In this document: piece after piece, positions 11,594-19,264 of the stretch
How positions within the stretch are numbered: the first letter of the stretch is position 1
Layout of the letters: each line of letters opens with the position of its first letter
Assembly (NCBI RefSeq): GCF_904831005.1
Contig: NZ_LR882982.1
Location: 2,108,001 to 2,172,000 of the forward strand
DNA: 64,000 nt
Source of the DNA: Microbacterium hydrocarbonoxydans
GTDB lineage: Bacteria > Actinomycetota > Actinomycetes > Actinomycetales > Microbacteriaceae
Reading direction: 5' to 3'
Translations under genes and position numbers: made by a program
The notes under the pieces: model-generated
The model's database searches: none
Told to the model about the DNA's origin: nothing
Seen by the model: the letters and a program-made list of their open reading frames with translations, nothing else

Positions 11594-12280
11594 TTACGAA
11601 AGCAGACGTGTGAGTGCTTCCTTGACGAAGAGCGAGCGCACTTCGTCGATCTTCGCGGCGAGGGTCGGTGCCATCTCGCTCGCCTTCGCTCGTGACGGGG
11701 CATCCGTGCGGCGCAGGAGCGCCGACATGGCGGATTCGATCAGCGCGACCTCGCGTTCCGCGCCCTGTCGCAGCGAACGCAGGTGTCGCGGCTCGATGCC
11801 ATGGCGATCGAGAGCGACCAGTCCACGCAGCAGCGTGACGGTCGCCTCGGAGTACGTCTCCTGAGCGACGATCACGCCGGTGCTGATCGCGTCGTTGAGG
11901 AGCTGAGGCCCTGCACCTGCTGCGGAGAGGAGCTCTTCTCGCCTGTAGCGGCGCGGCGCCGGGGCGATCGAGGGCGGCGGGGCGAAGGCGGCCGAATCAC
12001 CGTTCGCCTCGGCCTCGTCGAGCTGCTCGCGGATGACACTGAGCGGAAGGTAGTGATCGCGCTGCAGTGTGAGCCCGAGGCGCAGGCGTTCGATGTCGGC
12101 CTGGGAGAACTTGCGGTAGCCCGACTCGGTCCGTGAGGGCGACACGATGCCCTGCACCTCGAGGAAACGCAGCTTGCTGGAGGTGAGTTCGGGAAACTCG
12201 GGAGTGAGTCGCGCCAGCACCTGGCCGATGCTCAGAAGGCCCGCGGACGCGGAGCGTTCACGGGCAGAGGATGCCGCCAT
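11594..12280 (-). CDS. MerR-family regulator, FtsR/Rv1828-like
   Basis: A 228-residue MerR-type protein. The N-terminal LLSIGQVLARLTPEFPELT and SKLRFLEVQGIVSPSRTESG carry the helix-turn-helix and wing. A long C-terminal dimerisation and effector part of about 150 residues follows. Position directly downstream of the GarA-like FHA gene (start and stop share one base) matches FtsR of Corynebacterium, an activator of ftsZ, and Rv1828 of mycobacteria. That role is known for those relatives; transfer to this protein is inferred from synteny and domain pattern. No target site was looked for in the window because ftsZ is not here. Confidence 0.82.
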   Translation of the reverse strand: MAASSARERSASAGLLSIGQVLARLTPEFPELTSSKLRFLEVQGIVSPSRTESGYRKFSQADIERLRLGLTLQRDHYLPLSVIREQLDEAEANGDSAAFAPPPSIAPAPRRYRREELLSAAGAGPQLLNDAISTGVIVAQETYSEATVTLLRGLVALDRHGIEPRHLRSLRQGAEREVALIESAMSALLRRTDAPSRAKASEMAPTLAAKIDEVRSLFVKEALTRLLS

Positions 12281-12765
12281 CAGGCGTTCGCTGCGGCGCG
12301 ATCGGCGGGCGATGCGAAGAAGTTCAGTCGGAACTTCCCGACCCGCAGCTCGGAGCCGTCGACGAGGGGGCTGCGGTCGACGCGCTCGCCGTTCACGTAG
12401 GTGCCGTTGAGCGACCGCTGGTCGATGATCTCGAAGGAGGCACCGGAACGAGTGATCTCGGCGTGACGACGCGACACCGTGACGTCATCGAAGAAGATGT
12501 CGGCCTCGGGGTGTCGTCCCACGGTGGTCACGTCGGTGTCGAGGAGGTAGCGCGCGCCGGCGAGGGCGCCGGAGCGCATCAGCAGCAGGGCCGAACCCGA
12601 GGGAAGCGCCGCGATGGCACTCTGCTCGACCTCCGTCAGCTCGACCCCGAAGGGCACGAAGGAAAGATCCGAGTCGTGTCCGAACGTCTGCGTCACATCG
12701 TGTCGCTGCTCGCCGGAACGGTGGATCGCGGCATCACCGGCCTGTCGGCCTTCGCTGTCTGTCAC
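12280..12765 (-). CDS. FHA-domain regulator, GarA/OdhI-like
   Basis: A 161-residue protein with one FHA domain in its C-terminal 100 residues: VGRHPEADIFFDD, VSRRHAEI and LNGTYVNG are the phosphopeptide-binding loops. GarA and OdhI inhibit 2-oxoglutarate dehydrogenase when unphosphorylated and are switched by Ser/Thr kinases at an N-terminal ETTS motif. Here that place reads DVTQTF, so a threonine remains but the twin-Thr motif is altered. The GTG at 12765 follows a good AGGAGG site; the open frame extends 21 codons further. Co-transcribed with the FtsR-like gene through a one-base overlap. Confidence 0.88.
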   Translation of the reverse strand: MTDSEGRQAGDAAIHRSGEQRHDVTQTFGHDSDLSFVPFGVELTEVEQSAIAALPSGSALLLMRSGALAGARYLLDTDVTTVGRHPEADIFFDDVTVSRRHAEITRSGASFEIIDQRSLNGTYVNGERVDRSPLVDGSELRVGKFRLNFFASPADRAAANA

Positions 12766-12865
12766 TTCTGCCCTCCTAGTCCTCCAGACTAACGGATCAG
12801 GACGTGGTCGCGGCATCCTGGTTCCCACTCAGTCGCCGCATACCGCGAGTTCCTAAGCTGGAGTC

Positions 12866-13561
12866 GTGAAAACCGACGCCAGACGCCTCCCCGCAACTCC
12901 GATCGCCCTCGCCGCAGCCCTGTTGACCGCCTTCCTGGTGCTGGTCTCGCCGCTCTCGGCCTCGGCGCACGACAGTCTGATCTCGTCGTCCCCCGAAGCG
13001 GGCAGCACCGTCGACACCCTGCCGTCGGAGCTGACACTGACCTTCAGCGCCAAGCTCATCGACGCCGAGGGAGCCACCGAGGTCGTCGTCACCGATGCGT
13101 CGGGCGCCTCCGTGACAGATGGTCCGGCGACCGTCGACGGGGCGCTCGTGACGCAGCCGCTCGCGGCCGAAGCCGAGGCGGGCACCTACACGGTCATGTG
13201 GAGGGTCGTGTCGAGCGACGGGCACCCCATCTCCGAGCAGTTCTCGTTCACCGTCACGTCGTCGACGGTGGTCGAACCCACCGCGCCCGAGAACACCCCG
13301 ACCGCGGAGGCGACACAGCCCGCGCAGACCGCAGCGCCCGCCCCGACAGCCAGCGACGCCGCCGACGCCGACGCTGAGCCCGCCGCCCCTGAGGACTCAT
13401 CGGCGTCGACCGCCTGGATCTGGATCCTGGCGATCGCGGGCATCGTGATCCTCGTCGTCGCAGTCGTCATCGCGTTCGCGCTCAAGGGACGCGGATCGCG
13501 CTCTGCCGACCCCTCCCCTGACGCGTCGGGCAGAGACTCCGACGCACCCGCAGAGCGATAG
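12866..13561 (+). CDS. CopC-domain membrane-anchored protein
   Basis: A 231-residue exported protein. A cleavable signal peptide ends near SASA, and the mature protein begins HDSLISSSPEAGSTV, the CopC family start whose His is a copper ligand. After the about 100-residue beta-sandwich comes a Pro/Ala/Thr-rich linker, a transmembrane helix (WIWILAIAGIVILVVAVVIAF) and a basic/acidic tail. The family binds copper outside the membrane or occurs in copper import proteins with a CopD domain; none is fused here. Start is GTG at 12866. It lies just before dihydrolipoyl dehydrogenase with a nine-base gap, probably by chance of layout. Confidence 0.85.
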   Translation: MKTDARRLPATPIALAAALLTAFLVLVSPLSASAHDSLISSSPEAGSTVDTLPSELTLTFSAKLIDAEGATEVVVTDASGASVTDGPATVDGALVTQPLAAEAEAGTYTVMWRVVSSDGHPISEQFSFTVTSSTVVEPTAPENTPTAEATQPAQTAAPAPTASDAADADAEPAAPEDSSASTAWIWILAIAGIVILVVAVVIAFALKGRGSRSADPSPDASGRDSDAPAER

Positions 13562-13570
13562 GCTTAAGGC

Positions 13571-14968
13571 ATGCCACACTACGATGTCGTCATCCTCGGT
13601 GCAGGTCCCGGCGGATACGTCGCTGCGGTCCGCAGCGCGCAGCTCGGTCTGTCCACCGCCATCATCGAAGAGAAGTACTGGGGCGGTGTGTGCCTCAACG
13701 TGGGCTGCATCCCCTCCAAGGCTCTTCTGAAGAACGCGGAGCTCGCGCACACCCTCAACCACAAGGCCGACTTCTTCGGCATCTCGGGTGAGTTCACGAT
13801 CGACTACGGCAAGGCGTTCGATCGCAGCCGCGTCGTCGCCGACGGCCGCGTCAAGGGCATCCACTTCCTGATGAAGAAGAACAAGGTGACCGAGTACGAC
13901 GGTCGCGGCACCTTCACCGGCCCCAAGGCGATCTCGGTCGCCAAGGCCGACGGCTCGACCGAAGAGGTCACCTTCGACAACGCGATCATCGCGACGGGTT
14001 CGAAGGTGCGCCTGCTCCCCGGCGTGCAGCTCAGCGACAACGTCGTGACGTACGAGGAGCAGATCCTCAGCCGCGAACTCCCGAAGTCGATTGTCATCGT
14101 CGGCGCCGGCGCCATCGGCATGGAGTTCGCCTATGTGATGACCAACTACGGCGTCAAGGTCACCATCATCGAGTTCCTCGACCGCGCGCTCCCCAACGAG
14201 GATGCCGATGTGTCGAAGGAGATCGCGAAGCAGTACAAGAACTACGGCGTCGACATCCTGACCTCCACCAAGGTCGAGTCGGTCGTCGACAACGGCTCGT
14301 CCGTCACGGTCTCCTACACCGGCAAGGACGGTCAGCAGAGCTCGATCGAGGCCGACAAGGTGCTCATGTCGGTCGGCTTCGCCCCCAACGTCGAAGGCTT
14401 CGGCCTCGAGGCCACGGGCGTCACGCTCACCGAGCGCGGCGCGATCGACATCGACGACCACATGCGCACGAACGTCGAGGGCATCTACGCGATCGGCGAC
14501 GTCACCGCCAAGCTGCAGCTCGCCCACGTGGCCGAGGCGCAGGGCGTCGTGGCCGCCGAGACGATCGGCGGCGCAGAGACCCAGACGCTCGGCGACTACC
14601 GCATGATGCCGCGCGCGACGTTCTGCTCGCCGCAGGTCGCCTCGTTCGGCCTCACTGAGCAGCAGGCCAAGGACGAGGGTCGCGAGATCAAGGTCGCGAC
14701 GTTCCCGTTCATGGCCAACGGCAAGGCGCACGGACTCGGCGAGCCCGTCGGGTTCGTCAAGCTGATCGCCGACGCCGAGCACCTCGAGCTCATCGGCGCC
14801 CACATGATCGGTCCCGACGTGTCTGAGCTCCTGCCGGAGTTGACGCTGGCTCAGAAGTGGGACCTCACGGCCCTCGAGCTGGCGCGCAACGTGCACACCC
14901 ACCCGACGCTGTCGGAGGCGCTGCAGGAGGGCTTCCACGGCCTCGCAGGTCACATGATCAACTTCTGA
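13571..14968 (+). CDS. lpd: Dihydrolipoyl dehydrogenase
   Basis: A 465-residue flavoprotein. [15 protein letters not shown] is the FAD-binding fold, [16 protein letters not shown] contains the redox-active disulfide, and [14 protein letters not shown] is the NAD-binding Rossmann motif. The C-terminal [12 protein letters not shown] holds the catalytic His-Glu pair. It reoxidises dihydrolipoamide in the pyruvate and 2-oxoglutarate dehydrogenase complexes. It lies close to the GarA-like gene, whose relatives inhibit the same 2-oxoglutarate complex, which may or may not be meaningful. A hairpin follows. Confidence 0.96.
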   Translation: MPHYDVVILGAGPGGYVAAVRSAQLGLSTAIIEEKYWGGVCLNVGCIPSKALLKNAELAHTLNHKADFFGISGEFTIDYGKAFDRSRVVADGRVKGIHFLMKKNKVTEYDGRGTFTGPKAISVAKADGSTEEVTFDNAIIATGSKVRLLPGVQLSDNVVTYEEQILSRELPKSIVIVGAGAIGMEFAYVMTNYGVKVTIIEFLDRALPNEDADVSKEIAKQYKNYGVDILTSTKVESVVDNGSSVTVSYTGKDGQQSSIEADKVLMSVGFAPNVEGFGLEATGVTLTERGAIDIDDHMRTNVEGIYAIGDVTAKLQLAHVAEAQGVVAAETIGGAETQTLGDYRMMPRATFCSPQVASFGLTEQQAKDEGREIKVATFPFMANGKAHGLGEPVGFVKLIADAEHLELIGAHMIGPDVSELLPELTLAQKWDLTALELARNVHTHPTLSEALQEGFHGLAGHMINF

Positions 14969-14982
14969 TCACCAGATCAGCT

Positions 14983-15019
14983 CGAAGGCCCGGCACGCTC
15001 ATGCGTCGCCGGGCCTTCG
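14983..15019. terminator. Terminator between lpd and the methyltransferase gene
   Basis: A 12-bp perfect stem (14983-14994 with 15008-15019) sits between two convergent genes. Confidence 0.75.
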
Positions 15020-15026
15020 TGCATCA

Positions 15027-15746
15027 TCATGACGCGGCGTCGTCGTGCCTGCGCAGCTCCAGCCGCGAAGGAAGGCCGAAGCGCACGGTCCATCCGGTCG
15101 GTGCGAGTGAGGCGAGTTCTCTGCGGGTGTACGACCGACGGATGCTGATCAGGCCGTCCTCGCGGATGAACGAGCCACGGAAGAGCGTGCTGGCGAAGAT
15201 CCAGGTCGCGACGTTGTACAGCGCATACGCGAGTCGCGTGCGGGCGATGTCACGGTGCACCACGACGCCGCCTGCGCCGATGAGCGCCTCGGAGTCGCGC
15301 AGCAGCCCGTCGAGCTCCACCCCGGTGAGGTGATGCAGCACGTGATTCGAGAAGACCACGTCGTACCGCTCGCCCTCCGCCACGAGTTCGGACGAGAATG
15401 CGCAGCGATATCGGATGCCCGCGCCTGCGTCGTGCTCAGCCGCCCAGCTGATCGCCCGCTCGTCGGCGTCGAGCGCGGTGATCTCCGCGTCGAGCCCCGC
15501 TCGCCTCAGTCGTGCGGCGAGCATGCGGCACACGTCCCCGCCGCCGGCGCCGATGTCGAGGATGCGGACAGGTCCGCGGCGGGCACGCGGCAGGATCTCG
15601 CGGCGATACAGCAGCCCGGGCCGGGAGACGAGCGCGTTCACCAGCCGGAAGCGCGCGTATGTGCGCTCGAGCATGTCGATGTCGGCATCCGGGTCGTCCA
15701 TGAGCTCACGCGCCTCCGCGGCGCGTGTCGAGAGGTCGTGTCTCAC
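15027..15746 (-). CDS. Class I SAM-dependent methyltransferase
   Basis: A 239-residue protein with a Rossmann-type methyltransferase core: VRILDIGAGGGDVC is motif I (SAM binding), EITALDADERAI motif II, and FSNHVLHHLTG motif IV. Its GTG start overlaps the stop of the type III polyketide synthase by four bases (GTGA), so the two are translationally coupled. The likely role is methylation of the polyketide product. The substrate itself cannot be read from sequence. Hydrophobic residues around LAYALYNVATWIFAS suggest a lipid-like substrate or membrane contact. Confidence 0.85.
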   Translation of the reverse strand: MRHDLSTRAAEARELMDDPDADIDMLERTYARFRLVNALVSRPGLLYRREILPRARRGPVRILDIGAGGGDVCRMLAARLRRAGLDAEITALDADERAISWAAEHDAGAGIRYRCAFSSELVAEGERYDVVFSNHVLHHLTGVELDGLLRDSEALIGAGGVVVHRDIARTRLAYALYNVATWIFASTLFRGSFIREDGLISIRRSYTRRELASLAPTGWTVRFGLPSRLELRRHDDAAS

Positions 15747-16897
15747 GAGACCCCGGTGGTGACCGTCATCAGTGCGCTCTCGGCCGTCAATCCCGGGCCG
15801 AAAGCCATGGCGGCGACGCGAGACCCCTCGATCGCACCGTCGTCGAGGATCCGCTTGATCACGAAGAGCACAGTCGCACTCGACATGTTGCCGTACTCGC
15901 GCAGCGTCTCACGGGCCGGGCGCAGCTGATCGTCGCTGAGATTCAGCCGCTCCTGCACACGGTCGAGGATGCTGCGGCCACCGGGATGGATGGCCCAGTG
16001 CTCCACCCGCTCCCCCACGCGCCCCTCGTCGAACGCGGCCGCCAGCTCGCCCTCGCGGGCGTAGAGCGGACGGATCGCGCCGATGATGGTCTCGCCGATG
16101 ATCTGAGGCACCTTGGTCGACAGGATCATCTCGAAGCCGTGGTCGCCGATGGTCCAGGCCATGTCCTTCTCGCCTTCCGCGGCGATCGCGGTATGGAAGC
16201 CGTCGAGGCGGACGGCGGGCACGGGAGTCGCGAGGTCGCGTGCGGTGACGATGCCGGCGGCCGCTCCGTCTGCGAAGAGCGAATTGGCGACGATCAGATC
16301 CGGGTCCTCGGACGAGCGGAGATGCACGGTGCACAGCTCGACGCTGACCACCAGCACGACGGCAGCGGGGTCGGCCGCACAGAACTGGCTCGCGGCACGG
16401 AGCGCCGGCAGGGAGGCGTAGCAGCCCATGAACCCGAGGTGATAGCGCTGCACGCTGTCGGAGAGTCCGAGTCCCCGCACGATCTCGTATTCGGGCCCCG
16501 GTGCATGGAAGCCCGTGCACGATGCGGTGATGACGTGCGTGATGTCTGCCGCGACGACATCGGGGTCGGCGTCGAGGGCGCTCTGCGCCACCTCGACGAA
16601 GAGGCGTGATGCCTCGCGCGTGTAGAGGTCGTTGCGCGCTGCGGTGCCCGGCGACTGGAGACGGCCCGTCTCACGGTCGAAGAACATCGTGTCGTCGGTG
16701 TCCGCCGCGGGTGAGAGCTCCTCGATGACGGTGTGGCGCGTGTCGATGCCCGAGCCGTTGAAGGATGCTCCGATGATCCGCTGCGCGAGGCGCCCGACGT
16801 CGGGCTGCGCGGCGAACATGTCGCGAACCTCGTGCTGCTGGATGACGGTGTCGGGAACGATCGTCCGCAACGAGCGGAGTACGGCGGAGCGAGTCAT
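15743..16897 (-). CDS. Type III polyketide synthase (chalcone/stilbene synthase family)
   Basis: A 384-residue ketosynthase-like homodimeric enzyme. The catalytic triad is visible: Cys in ITASCTGFHAPG, His in WAIHPGG and Asn in REYGNMSSA. It extends an acyl-CoA starter with malonyl-CoA units without an acyl carrier protein. Bacterial relatives make alkylresorcinols, alkylpyrones or tetrahydroxynaphthalene. The start is set at the ATG at 16897; a GTG at 16906 is possible. Only one tailoring enzyme, the overlapping methyltransferase, is adjacent; no oxidoreductase or prenyltransferase is nearby. Product unknown. Confidence 0.9.
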   Translation of the reverse strand: MTRSAVLRSLRTIVPDTVIQQHEVRDMFAAQPDVGRLAQRIIGASFNGSGIDTRHTVIEELSPAADTDDTMFFDRETGRLQSPGTAARNDLYTREASRLFVEVAQSALDADPDVVAADITHVITASCTGFHAPGPEYEIVRGLGLSDSVQRYHLGFMGCYASLPALRAASQFCAADPAAVVLVVSVELCTVHLRSSEDPDLIVANSLFADGAAAGIVTARDLATPVPAVRLDGFHTAIAAEGEKDMAWTIGDHGFEMILSTKVPQIIGETIIGAIRPLYAREGELAAAFDEGRVGERVEHWAIHPGGRSILDRVQERLNLSDDQLRPARETLREYGNMSSATVLFVIKRILDDGAIEGSRVAAMAFGPGLTAESALMTVTTGVS

Positions 16898-16951
16898 GTC
16901 TGTCACTCAAGCATGACCGCGCGTGCGCACGGAAGGGGCTTGCATCGCGTG

Positions 16952-17596
16952 TCAGAAACCCAGAGCGCGGGCGAGTTTGGAGTCGGATGACGCATCGCGC
17001 CCTCCGGCCTCGGAGATCACTCGCTCCACAGCCCCGAACAGGGCTTCCCGCCCCTGCGCATCCGCGGGAGCGGCCGGACCGAGTTCGAACTCCCACTCCC
17101 GCCATTCACGCTGCACACCGTGCCTCAGGTCGGTCGCGCGGACGCGATCGTCGACGAACTCTGCGACCACGCCGGCGACGCCCGTGAGCAGGTATGCCGT
17201 GCGGGTGTTCTCGATCCGCGCGAGCGGCGTCAGCGCACCCGTCGCCCACCGCGAGACGGCGGCGTGCACCGCATCCGGGATGTCGTCGTCATCGCCCAGG
17301 GGCCAGCCGATCTCGAGACGTCCGTCGCCCTCACGCGGCCCCTTGATGTGCCATCCGGCATCGGGGCCGCCGGTGCGGCGGCGAAGGGCGACCCCTGAGC
17401 GGGACAGCTGGGCGTCTGCCGTGTCGAAGTAGCGGGCGTCGAGCTCGCGCACCTCTCCGGACGACACGGCATCCACTCCGGGGATACCGGTCCATGCCGG
17501 AAGCGGAGTGGCGTCGTCGACGTCGTACTTGCGCTCGACCTCGACGGCCCTGGAAGGTTCGGAGTGAGACTGCGGAGCGGGGTGGTGCTCAGTCAT
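16952..17596 (-). CDS. CYTH-domain protein
   Basis: A 214-residue protein. VEVERKYDV near the N-terminus is the ExExK signature of the CYTH family (CyaB-type adenylate cyclase and thiamine triphosphatase), and RYFDTADAQLSRSGVALRRRTG is the next conserved strand pair lining the triphosphate tunnel. Members hydrolyse triphosphates or bind polyphosphate. No CHAD domain is fused. The ATG at 17596 overlaps the end of the upstream small-protein gene by eight bases. An in-frame extension to 17683 exists but lacks family similarity. Confidence 0.85.
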   Translation of the reverse strand: MTEHHPAPQSHSEPSRAVEVERKYDVDDATPLPAWTGIPGVDAVSSGEVRELDARYFDTADAQLSRSGVALRRRTGGPDAGWHIKGPREGDGRLEIGWPLGDDDDIPDAVHAAVSRWATGALTPLARIENTRTAYLLTGVAGVVAEFVDDRVRATDLRHGVQREWREWEFELGPAAPADAQGREALFGAVERVISEAGGRDASSDSKLARALGF

Positions 17597-17801
17597 CCGA
17601 CGGACTGATGTCCTCGAGGGATTCGTCGTACCAGTAGTCGATCTCGGTGGGACCGTCATCGCTGCCGGTGTTCTGCTCGTCACCGCGGCGGTGGTACACC
17701 ACCTGCGTCTCGCTGTAGGGGACGATCAGCTTGTCGTCCGCATCGTCGAGGGGAATGATCTGCCCGTCGAGCGGGCCTCCGTGGAGTCGTGCGAGTGCCA
17801 T
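17589..17801 (-). CDS. Small acidic protein of unknown function
   Basis: A 70-residue soluble protein beginning MALARLHGGPLDGQIIPL and ending in a Ser/Asp-rich acidic tail. The LHGGPLDGQ opening resembles a short beta-rich phage-type and actinobacterial protein family that I cannot name firmly. The ATG at 17801 is chosen; a GTG at 17810 would add three residues. It overlaps the CYTH gene by eight bases, pointing to joint translation. No function is proposed. Confidence 0.7.
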   Translation of the reverse strand: MALARLHGGPLDGQIIPLDDADDKLIVPYSETQVVYHRRGDEQNTGSDDGPTEIDYWYDESLEDISPSDD

Positions 17802-17838
17802 GTGCTTCACCCTAACCCCGACACAGGTGATCGGCGTG

Positions 17839-18306
17839 TCATGCCACGAGTATGCCGAGCATCGCCCCGATGATCATCCACGGCCCGAATGCGATGCGAG
17901 TCGATCGATCCGCCCTGCGCAGCGCCATCAGCACGGCGGCGTATACCGACCCGAGCACGAACGCGGCGGCGGCTCCCACGGCGAACGCCTGCCACCCGTG
18001 CCAGCCGAGCACGAGGCCGATCACGGCGGCGAGCTTCACGTCGCCGCCCCCCATTCCCTCGCGACTGATCAGGCGCAGCGATGCGTAGAGGCCCCCGAGG
18101 ATCAGCATGCCTGCACCGGCTCTCACCGAACGCGCGGTCTCGCCCAGGAGCGCGTCGAGGATCACGAGTGCGAGGAGCGTCACGAGGGTGGGCAGCACGA
18201 TCCGGTCCGGCAGCCGGTGCGAGCGGACGTCGATGACGAGGAGGGCGCAGCCCACCGCGAACAGTGCGAGGTGCACGACGATCAGAGCCAGAGTGCGGGG
18301 ATCCAT
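17839..18306 (-). CDS. Prepilin peptidase, A24 family (short form)
   Basis: A 155-residue polytopic membrane protein, about the size of archaeal/TadV-type peptidases that lack the N-terminal methylase domain. The two catalytic aspartates are seen in LLVIDVRSHRLPD and in GMGGGDVKLAA (the GxGD motif). Four to six hydrophobic segments cover nearly the whole length. It would cleave type IV prepilin-like signal peptides at the membrane. No pilin or Tad genes are in this window, so its substrate genes must lie elsewhere. Confidence 0.88.
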   Translation of the reverse strand: MDPRTLALIVVHLALFAVGCALLVIDVRSHRLPDRIVLPTLVTLLALVILDALLGETARSVRAGAGMLILGGLYASLRLISREGMGGGDVKLAAVIGLVLGWHGWQAFAVGAAAAFVLGSVYAAVLMALRRADRSTRIAFGPWMIIGAMLGILVA

Positions 18307-18396
18307 TCGGGAAGGCTAGAAGAGATGCGGGCGACCGCGGAGAGCGGTGTGGATAACCTCGCCCGAGGCGCCGCGCCCGGCCTCGGCTCGGTTCTC

Positions 18397-18413
18397 CGAA
18401 TGTCGGACGTTCG
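18397..18413. promoter_or_regulatory. Dyad CGAATGTC-G-GACGTTCG upstream of imuA'
   Basis: A 17-bp interrupted dyad (7 of 8 arm positions pair) lies in the divergent region between the prepilin peptidase and imuA'. Spacing differs from the usual GAAC-N4-GTTC LexA site, so its protein is unknown. Confidence 0.35.
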
Positions 18414-18443
18414 AAATAGAGTCATCATCTCCAGTTGATTTAC

Positions 18444-18459
18444 TAGTACATATATTCGA
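18444..18459. promoter_or_regulatory. Candidate degenerate LexA (SOS) box of the mutasome operon
   Basis: The minus strand reads TCGAATATATGTACTA, matching 9 of the 12 fixed positions of the actinobacterial consensus TCGAAC-N4-GTTCGA. It lies 11 bases before the imuA' start in an unusually AT-rich stretch. SOS control of this cassette is established in mycobacteria; the site here is an inference. Confidence 0.5.
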
Positions 18460-18469
18460 GGATGGATAC

Positions 18470-19264
18470 ATGGGGATCGGGCTCGAAGCGGTGACCGCGC
18501 TCTCTCCGGTAGGCGACTCTCGCGCCGGAGAGGTCCTGCGGCTGCGGCGAGAGATCAGCCGAATGCAGCGACGCCGCAGCGATCTTCCACTGCTCCCCCT
18601 CGACACGGCCTTCTCGTCCCTGCTTCCCGAACAGGGCCTGCAGACGGGAACCGCCTACACCGTCTCCCCCTCGCCGAGCCTGGTGCTCGCCCTTCTCAGC
18701 GCAGCCTCACGCCGCGGTCTCTGGTGCGCGGTGGTCGGCATGCCCACACTGGGTGTCGAGGCTGCAGCTGCATTCGGCATCGCACTGCCCCGGCTGATCC
18801 TCGTCCCGGAACCCGGAGAGCGATGGCTGGCGGCGACCTCCGCGCTGGCCGAGGTCGTACCGCTGATCGCCGTGCAACCGGGCAGCCGGGCACGCGATGC
18901 CGACGTGTCGCGTCTGAGCGCGCGCCTGCGGGATCGAGGAGGCACCCTTCTCGTCACCGAATCCGCTTCTGCCGGCGCCTGGCCCCAGAGCGAGGGCACG
19001 ATCCGCCTCCACGATCAGCACTGGGAGGGCATCGGCGAAGGGTGGGGTCTGATCGAAGGATCCACGGCCACGGTGACCGCGACGACACGGCACAGCCCCC
19101 TGCCGACGAGCGTCCGCGTGCGCCTGCCCGGTCCTCAGGGCGGTATCGAGGAGCTTCCCGCTGAGGCCCCGGCCGAGACCGCGACCGGCTTGACCGCGTT
19201 GCCCGTCCTGCGCGATCAGGGAGACGACGCGCAGGAGCACCGGCCTCTGGCGGTGGCCGGATGA
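18470..19264 (+). CDS. ImuA'-type mutasome protein
   Basis: A 264-residue protein with a degenerate RecA-like core (TAYTVSPSPSLVLALLSAASRRG replaces the Walker A region, followed by WCAVVGMPTLGVEAA). By itself it is hard to name, but position directly upstream of ImuB and DnaE2 with a four-base ATGA overlap identifies it as the actinobacterial ImuA' component. In mycobacteria ImuA' links ImuB and DnaE2 at stalled forks. The ATG at 18470 follows a GAGGA site; the open frame extends further upstream to 18347 without support. Confidence 0.85.
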   Translation: MGIGLEAVTALSPVGDSRAGEVLRLRREISRMQRRRSDLPLLPLDTAFSSLLPEQGLQTGTAYTVSPSPSLVLALLSAASRRGLWCAVVGMPTLGVEAAAAFGIALPRLILVPEPGERWLAATSALAEVVPLIAVQPGSRARDADVSRLSARLRDRGGTLLVTESASAGAWPQSEGTIRLHDQHWEGIGEGWGLIEGSTATVTATTRHSPLPTSVRVRLPGPQGGIEELPAEAPAETATGLTALPVLRDQGDDAQEHRPLAVAG

